From Bacillota bacterium (lineage in GTDB: Bacteria > Bacillota > Clostridia > Lachnospirales > Lachnospiraceae): a stretch of 64,000 bases of DNA. The DNA is taken from the NCBI GenBank assembly GCA_023423335.1, contig JAFAFU010000030.1, forward strand, positions 186,001 through 250,000, written 5' to 3'. Under the pieces are notes generated by a model, which saw nothing but the letters and a program-made list of their open reading frames with translations, had not been told where the DNA came from and made no database searches. This document shows positions 60,412-64,000 of this stretch, piece after piece. The translations under genes and the position numbers were made by a program. Every line of letters begins with the position of its first letter. Within the stretch, counting starts at the first letter, position 1.

Positions 60412-62381
60412 CCCTGCCCCGTCCTGCACCGGTATTTTTTCAAGAATTTCAATTGCTCTTCTGTCTCAATCCCTTCGGCAATTACTTCGTAATTCAAGTC
60501 AAGGGTTAAGTACAGGAGAGCTTTTATAATGATGGCATTTTTGTTGTCCTCTTTCAGGTTCTTAATAAAGCTTCGATCCAATTTTACGATATCAATCGGC
60601 AATTCCTTCAAATGAGTCAACGAGGAATACCCGGTTCCAAAATCATCCAGGGCAATTTTTACACCGAGCTGCTTCAGCTTCTTCAATCGTTCCACCGCAT
60701 AGGTCAAGTCGGAAATAATAGCAGTTTCCGTGATCTCAATGGTAATATTGGAGTAGTCGATATCATACGAAGTAAATAGCTCTTCCATAGCGTTGAAGCT
60801 TGTCTCACTGGCCAATGCCTTACCGGAAAGATTAATGGACAGCTTCAAATCCCTTCTTCCCATTTTTTCAAATGTTTTTTTCTGCTGCAGGGCCGTGCTG
60901 ATAATCCATCGTTCAATCTCAAATATCTGGCCGGTTTCCTCAGCCAAAGGGATAAATCTGGCCGGCGGAATAAAGCTGTTATCCGGCTGGAGCCATCGCA
61001 CCAATGCTTCGACTCCGGTAATTTTACCGGAAGCCAGGTTATACTGAGGCTGGTAGAACAGTATTAATTCATTATTCTTAATCGCATATTGAAGCCGGCT
61101 TGCCAGTTTCAAATTATCGATATTATCCTTTAAAATGCCCTCGGAATAGAAAATACATCTGCCTTTTCCTTCTTTTTTCGCACGATGCATTGCAATATCC
61201 GCATTTCGAAACAGCGCATTATGATCCGTTCCATCCCCGGGATATAAGGCTATCCCAACACTGAACGAAATAAAAAATGCATGATGATTCATTTCCCAGG
61301 ACGTACCGATATGTCCGTTAAGCGCTTCAACTACATTTACAATCTCATTCCTTCCTCCGGTATCCGGAAGTAAGACTGCAAATTCATCCCCGCTGATTCT
61401 GGCAATTTGATCAGGCCGCTTTATGACCTCGGATAGTTTACCGGCGATATATTGCAAAAACCGGTCGCCGACGGAGCGGCCTAACGCTTCATTGATCTGC
61501 TTGAAATTATCCATCCCGATATGCAGGAAAGCGAATTCTGTATTGGCTTTCATCCGCTTAACTACATCCTTTTCCATCGATATCCGGTTGGGCAGACCCG
61601 TTAATGCATCGTAATAAGCCACATTCTTTAATTCTTCTTCCAACTTTTTACGATCGGATATGTCCGTACCAATGGAAAGCACCTCCGGTGCCCGGTTCTG
61701 ATAATTGATCAGGCTGTTATTCCATATAATATCAACTTTTCTTTTTGACTTTGTTATAAATTGGCTCTCATGATTGGGCAGCTGTTTTCCCTGATTAATC
61801 CGATTGAAATCATTTACCATCAATGCCTTATTCTCATCGGGAATAAGCAGGTCCAGCCACCTTTTGTTTAAAACCTCTTCTTCCGTATATTCAAATAATG
61901 TCTGACCAAAAGGATTTAGACTGGTCAACCGCCCGTCCCTGTCCCAGGTACCGATAATTACATGGGCGTCATTGAATATATGATAGTTGATGCTTTTTTG
62001 ATCCCTCAGTTCTTCCTCAGTCGCAACAAGTTCTTCGTAGGTGGCCTGCAGCTCTTCATAGGTAGTCCTCATTTCCCGTACGGTTTTTTGTACCAGCAGG
62101 GACCGTTTCCTGACCAGAAGATAGATTAAGCCGATTGTTATCAGTACATATACCCATCCCTTATAGGTTTGTATCTGCTTGTATCGGCTGATGTCCTTGG
62201 CAATCATATACAGCAGGTAATCCGATAAGGTAATCCACAGTATGCCAAACAATCCATAAACACCTGATATGATAAGAGCTTCCTTATGGGAATTTATTTT
62301 AAACCTCTGCTTGGTATTCAAGTTCGTATTAAGTACGGTTGGTTTTTTATCCGGCTTCTCTGTTTTTATATTTTTAGTCAT
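60351..62381 (-). CDS. Membrane PAS-GGDEF-EAL protein (c-di-GMP turnover)
   Basis: This 676-residue protein has two N-terminal membrane helices (about 35-90), a coiled coil, a PAS domain (about 120-230), GGDEF (about 235-400) and EAL (about 410-665). The GGDEF motif reads RISGDEF, so a Ser replaces the first Gly; some such proteins stay active, others only bind GTP. The EAL domain looks complete: EALVRW, SINLSGKAL, EITETAIISD, ALDDFGTGYSS, VKLDRSF, AEGIET. It likely degrades c-di-GMP, working with the two PilZ proteins in the window. GAGGTTAATT precedes the ATG at 62381. Its last 61 bp overlap the GH2 gene tail to tail. Confidence 0.9.
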   Translation of the reverse strand: MTKNIKTEKPDKKPTVLNTNLNTKQRFKINSHKEALIISGVYGLFGILWITLSDYLLYMIAKDISRYKQIQTYKGWVYVLITIGLIYLLVRKRSLLVQKTVREMRTTYEELQATYEELVATEEELRDQKSINYHIFNDAHVIIGTWDRDGRLTSLNPFGQTLFEYTEEEVLNKRWLDLLIPDENKALMVNDFNRINQGKQLPNHESQFITKSKRKVDIIWNNSLINYQNRAPEVLSIGTDISDRKKLEEELKNVAYYDALTGLPNRISMEKDVVKRMKANTEFAFLHIGMDNFKQINEALGRSVGDRFLQYIAGKLSEVIKRPDQIARISGDEFAVLLPDTGGRNEIVNVVEALNGHIGTSWEMNHHAFFISFSVGIALYPGDGTDHNALFRNADIAMHRAKKEGKGRCIFYSEGILKDNIDNLKLASRLQYAIKNNELILFYQPQYNLASGKITGVEALVRWLQPDNSFIPPARFIPLAEETGQIFEIERWIISTALQQKKTFEKMGRRDLKLSINLSGKALASETSFNAMEELFTSYDIDYSNITIEITETAIISDLTYAVERLKKLKQLGVKIALDDFGTGYSSLTHLKELPIDIVKLDRSFIKNLKEDNKNAIIIKALLYLTLDLNYEVIAEGIETEEQLKFLKKYRCRTGQGYLMSKPVDIAALYDVLSAN

Positions 62382-62429
62382 AATTAACCTCACTTACCTG
62401 ATCTTCCACGGAACCTGCCAAAGGCTGAT

Positions 62430-62825
62430 TTAATCTGCCAGCCCCAGCTTCTTAATCACTTCAATCAGCTTCTTTATATCAATCGGTTTTGGAGCATATG
62501 CATCACATTCATATTCAAAGGCTTTCTGTACAATTTCTATCTCTCCGAGAGCGGTCGTCATTATGATTTTACATCTTCTATCCGGGGAAATGCCTTTTTG
62601 CTTTTCCAAAGCCCGGATTGTTTTTAATACCTTTACACCGTCCACCTTCGGCATCATGATATCCAGACAGACCAAGTCATACATCGTATTATCCTTCAAG
62701 GATATCATGAAGGCGTCAATAGCCTCCAGCCCGTCAATAACCAAATCACATTTCCCATACGCAGACAATACCTTGCTTAAATACTTTCTGCTGACTAAAT
62801 CATCCTCCGCAATTAGAATTCGCAA
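62430..62825 (-). CDS. Stand-alone response regulator receiver
   Basis: This 131-residue CheY-like protein has the acidic pair in ILIAEDDLVS, the phosphorylation Asp in DLVCLDIMMPKVDG, the Thr in IIMTTALG and the Lys in APKPIDI. It has no output domain. It lies between the hybrid kinase and the GGDEF-EAL gene on the same strand and may relay phosphate between them. GGAAACGG precedes the start. Confidence 0.9.
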   Translation of the reverse strand: MRILIAEDDLVSRKYLSKVLSAYGKCDLVIDGLEAIDAFMISLKDNTMYDLVCLDIMMPKVDGVKVLKTIRALEKQKGISPDRRCKIIMTTALGEIEIVQKAFEYECDAYAPKPIDIKKLIEVIKKLGLAD

Positions 62826-62870
62826 TACCGTTTCCTCCTTAACCCTGGTTTATTCTAAGAGTAGCTATTC

Positions 62871-64000
62871 TTACGCTCCTGCCGGCTCCGGCCTGTATCT
62901 GTCCATTAATTCATACAGCTTCTCTATCTCAATCGGCTTAGCAATGTATTCGTCCATCCCAATCCGAAGGAATTTCTCCCGGTCACCGGGTAAAGCAAAG
63001 GCTGAAACTGCAACGATTAATGTATGTTTTTTATTTCCTTCGCGCATCCGTATCTCCCTGGTGGTTTCAATTCCGTCCATCAACGGCATCTGGATATCCA
63101 TCAGGATCATGTCGTAGTTATTTGACTCATATAATTCCAGCACTTCTATGCCGTTATTTGCAATATCACAGGTAAAACCGCGGGCATTCAGCATACGAAT
63201 CAGTACCATCTGGTTTATTTTATTATCCTCTGCCACAAGAATATGCCCCGCACCCTTCGTCTTCTGATACAGGAGGTCAGTGCCTGTTTCTTCTATTTCT
63301 TTTCCCACCATTAATGGGATCGAGATAAAAAACCGGCTTCCCTTTCCCACCGCGCTTTCCATCCATATACGGCCGCCCATCAGCTCCACAAGCTGCTTGC
63401 TGATTACAAGGCCAAGACCGCTCCCTCCATATTTTCTGGTATAGGAATCATCAATCTGTGTGAAACTTTGAAACAATTTCTTGCTATCCTCTGGCGAAAT
63501 GCCAATTCCTGTATCCGTCACAGAAAATATCACATCGGTCAGCTCTTCCGAACGGAAGGTCTGCCTCACCCCGATGGTGATATCTCCCTCATTTGTAAAC
63601 TTAATTGCATTGCTGACCAGATTATTGAGTACCTGTTTAATTCTGTTCTCGTCACCATGGTAATAGACCCCCATATCAGGAGCGATATCCATATATAATT
63701 TAAGAGACTTATTCATGGCGTGCATATAATTAGCCTTATATACTTCTCCTATAAGCACAGCAAGATCAAAGTCACAATTCTTAACCTTCATTTTTCCTGC
63801 TTCCAGTCTTGAGAAATCTAAAATATCATTGATGATATTTAACAGGGAATTAGAGCATTTCTTCGCTGTTTCCAAATTCTCTATCTGTTCCTGATCCAAT
63901 GGTGTCATCAGGGTCAGATCAATCATTCCCACCACTCCGTTCAAGGGCGTCCTGATCTCATGGCTCATATTTGCCAGAAAGTTACTCTTTGCTTTACTGG
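62871..64000 (-). CDS. Hybrid histidine kinase, C-terminal part (cut by window edge)
   Basis: About 376 residues are visible, starting within the HisKA domain (KSNFLANMSHEIRTPLNGVV, with the phosphorylated His). The ATPase domain has the N-box IKQVLNNLVSNAIKFT, G1 DTGIGI and G2 GSGLGL. A C-terminal receiver domain has AEDNKINQMV and the phosphorylated Asp in MILMDIQMPLMDG. The sensor half lies beyond the right edge. Together with the single receiver and the GGDEF-EAL protein it forms a likely signalling unit. Confidence 0.92.
   Translation of the reverse strand, partial: SKAKSNFLANMSHEIRTPLNGVVGMIDLTLMTPLDQEQIENLETAKKCSNSLLNIINDILDFSRLEAGKMKVKNCDFDLAVLIGEVYKANYMHAMNKSLKLYMDIAPDMGVYYHGDENRIKQVLNNLVSNAIKFTNEGDITIGVRQTFRSEELTDVIFSVTDTGIGISPEDSKKLFQSFTQIDDSYTRKYGGSGLGLVISKQLVELMGGRIWMESAVGKGSRFFISIPLMVGKEIEETGTDLLYQKTKGAGHILVAEDNKINQMVLIRMLNARGFTCDIANNGIEVLELYESNNYDMILMDIQMPLMDGIETTREIRMREGNKKHTLIVAVSAFALPGDREKFLRIGMDEYIAKPIEIEKLYELMDRYRPEPAGA

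Overview
The window looks like the chromosome of an anaerobic, plant-polysaccharide-using member of the Clostridia, most like the Lachnospiraceae. This is inferred from gene content: a T-box leader, GatCAB with an archaeal-type AspRS, DapL, an ANTAR regulator beside a type I glutamine synthetase, AraR-type regulators, and strong AGGAGG ribosome binding sites. I cannot name a species. Most of the sequence is of moderate GC. About 10.7-16.9 kb is clearly more AT-rich and looks acquired.

Layout. 0-0.94 kb: 5' end of gltB (glutamate synthase) with its promoter and a 5'-proximal hairpin. 1.2-3.3 kb: a FliK-like protein and a PilZ protein, convergent. 3.5-10.7 kb (minus): a carbohydrate-type ABC importer operon (ATPase, two permeases, HlyD-like adaptor, binding lipoprotein) headed by a BlaI repressor and an M56 sensor protease. 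A decayed second binding-protein gene, a leftover adaptor tail and a duplicated promoter show that it went through tandem duplication and reciprocal loss. 10.8-16.9 kb (plus): a peptide-maturation (RiPP) operon. It holds a six-Cys precursor, a terminator, a SPASM radical SAM maturase whose reading frame is broken at an A7 run, a maturation protein, an acyl-carrier-like protein lacking the carrier Ser, an ABC exporter and an S8 protease. I recognise it, from memory, as the Clo7bot/CcpM type; its product is unknown to me. Its promoter overlaps the duplicated BlaI-type promoter.

17-30.5 kb (minus): housekeeping genes: gatCAB, aspS with a T-box, an LTA-synthase-like protein, an S66 peptidase, a CsoR-family repressor with its own operator, dapL, dapF, an ANTAR protein and glnA. 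30.6-32.6 kb: an iron alcohol dehydrogenase and a second PilZ protein. 32.7-40 kb (minus): L-rhamnose catabolism (rhaB, rhaA, rhaD) with three Gfo/Idh/MocA oxidoreductases. 40.4-44.4 kb: a lipid/diacylglycerol kinase, release factor 3 and a sugar-binding protein. 44.6-57.2 kb: an arabinose/arabinoxylan locus (two GH43 lipoproteins, araD, araA, two GntR/LacI-type AraR-like regulators, a complete oligosaccharide ABC importer lacking its ATPase), followed by a GH2 glycosidase. 60.4-64 kb (minus): PAS-GGDEF-EAL, a lone receiver protein and a hybrid histidine kinase cut by the window edge.

How it works together. Secreted GH43 lipoproteins would trim arabinoxylan, the 52-56 kb importer would bring in oligosaccharides, GH2 would hydrolyse them in the cytoplasm, and araA/araD and rhaB/A/D would feed the sugars into central metabolism. 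AraR-like regulators probably act through a motif shared by the two sugar promoters. Several families of short hairpin repeats are scattered at gene borders between 19 and 51 kb.
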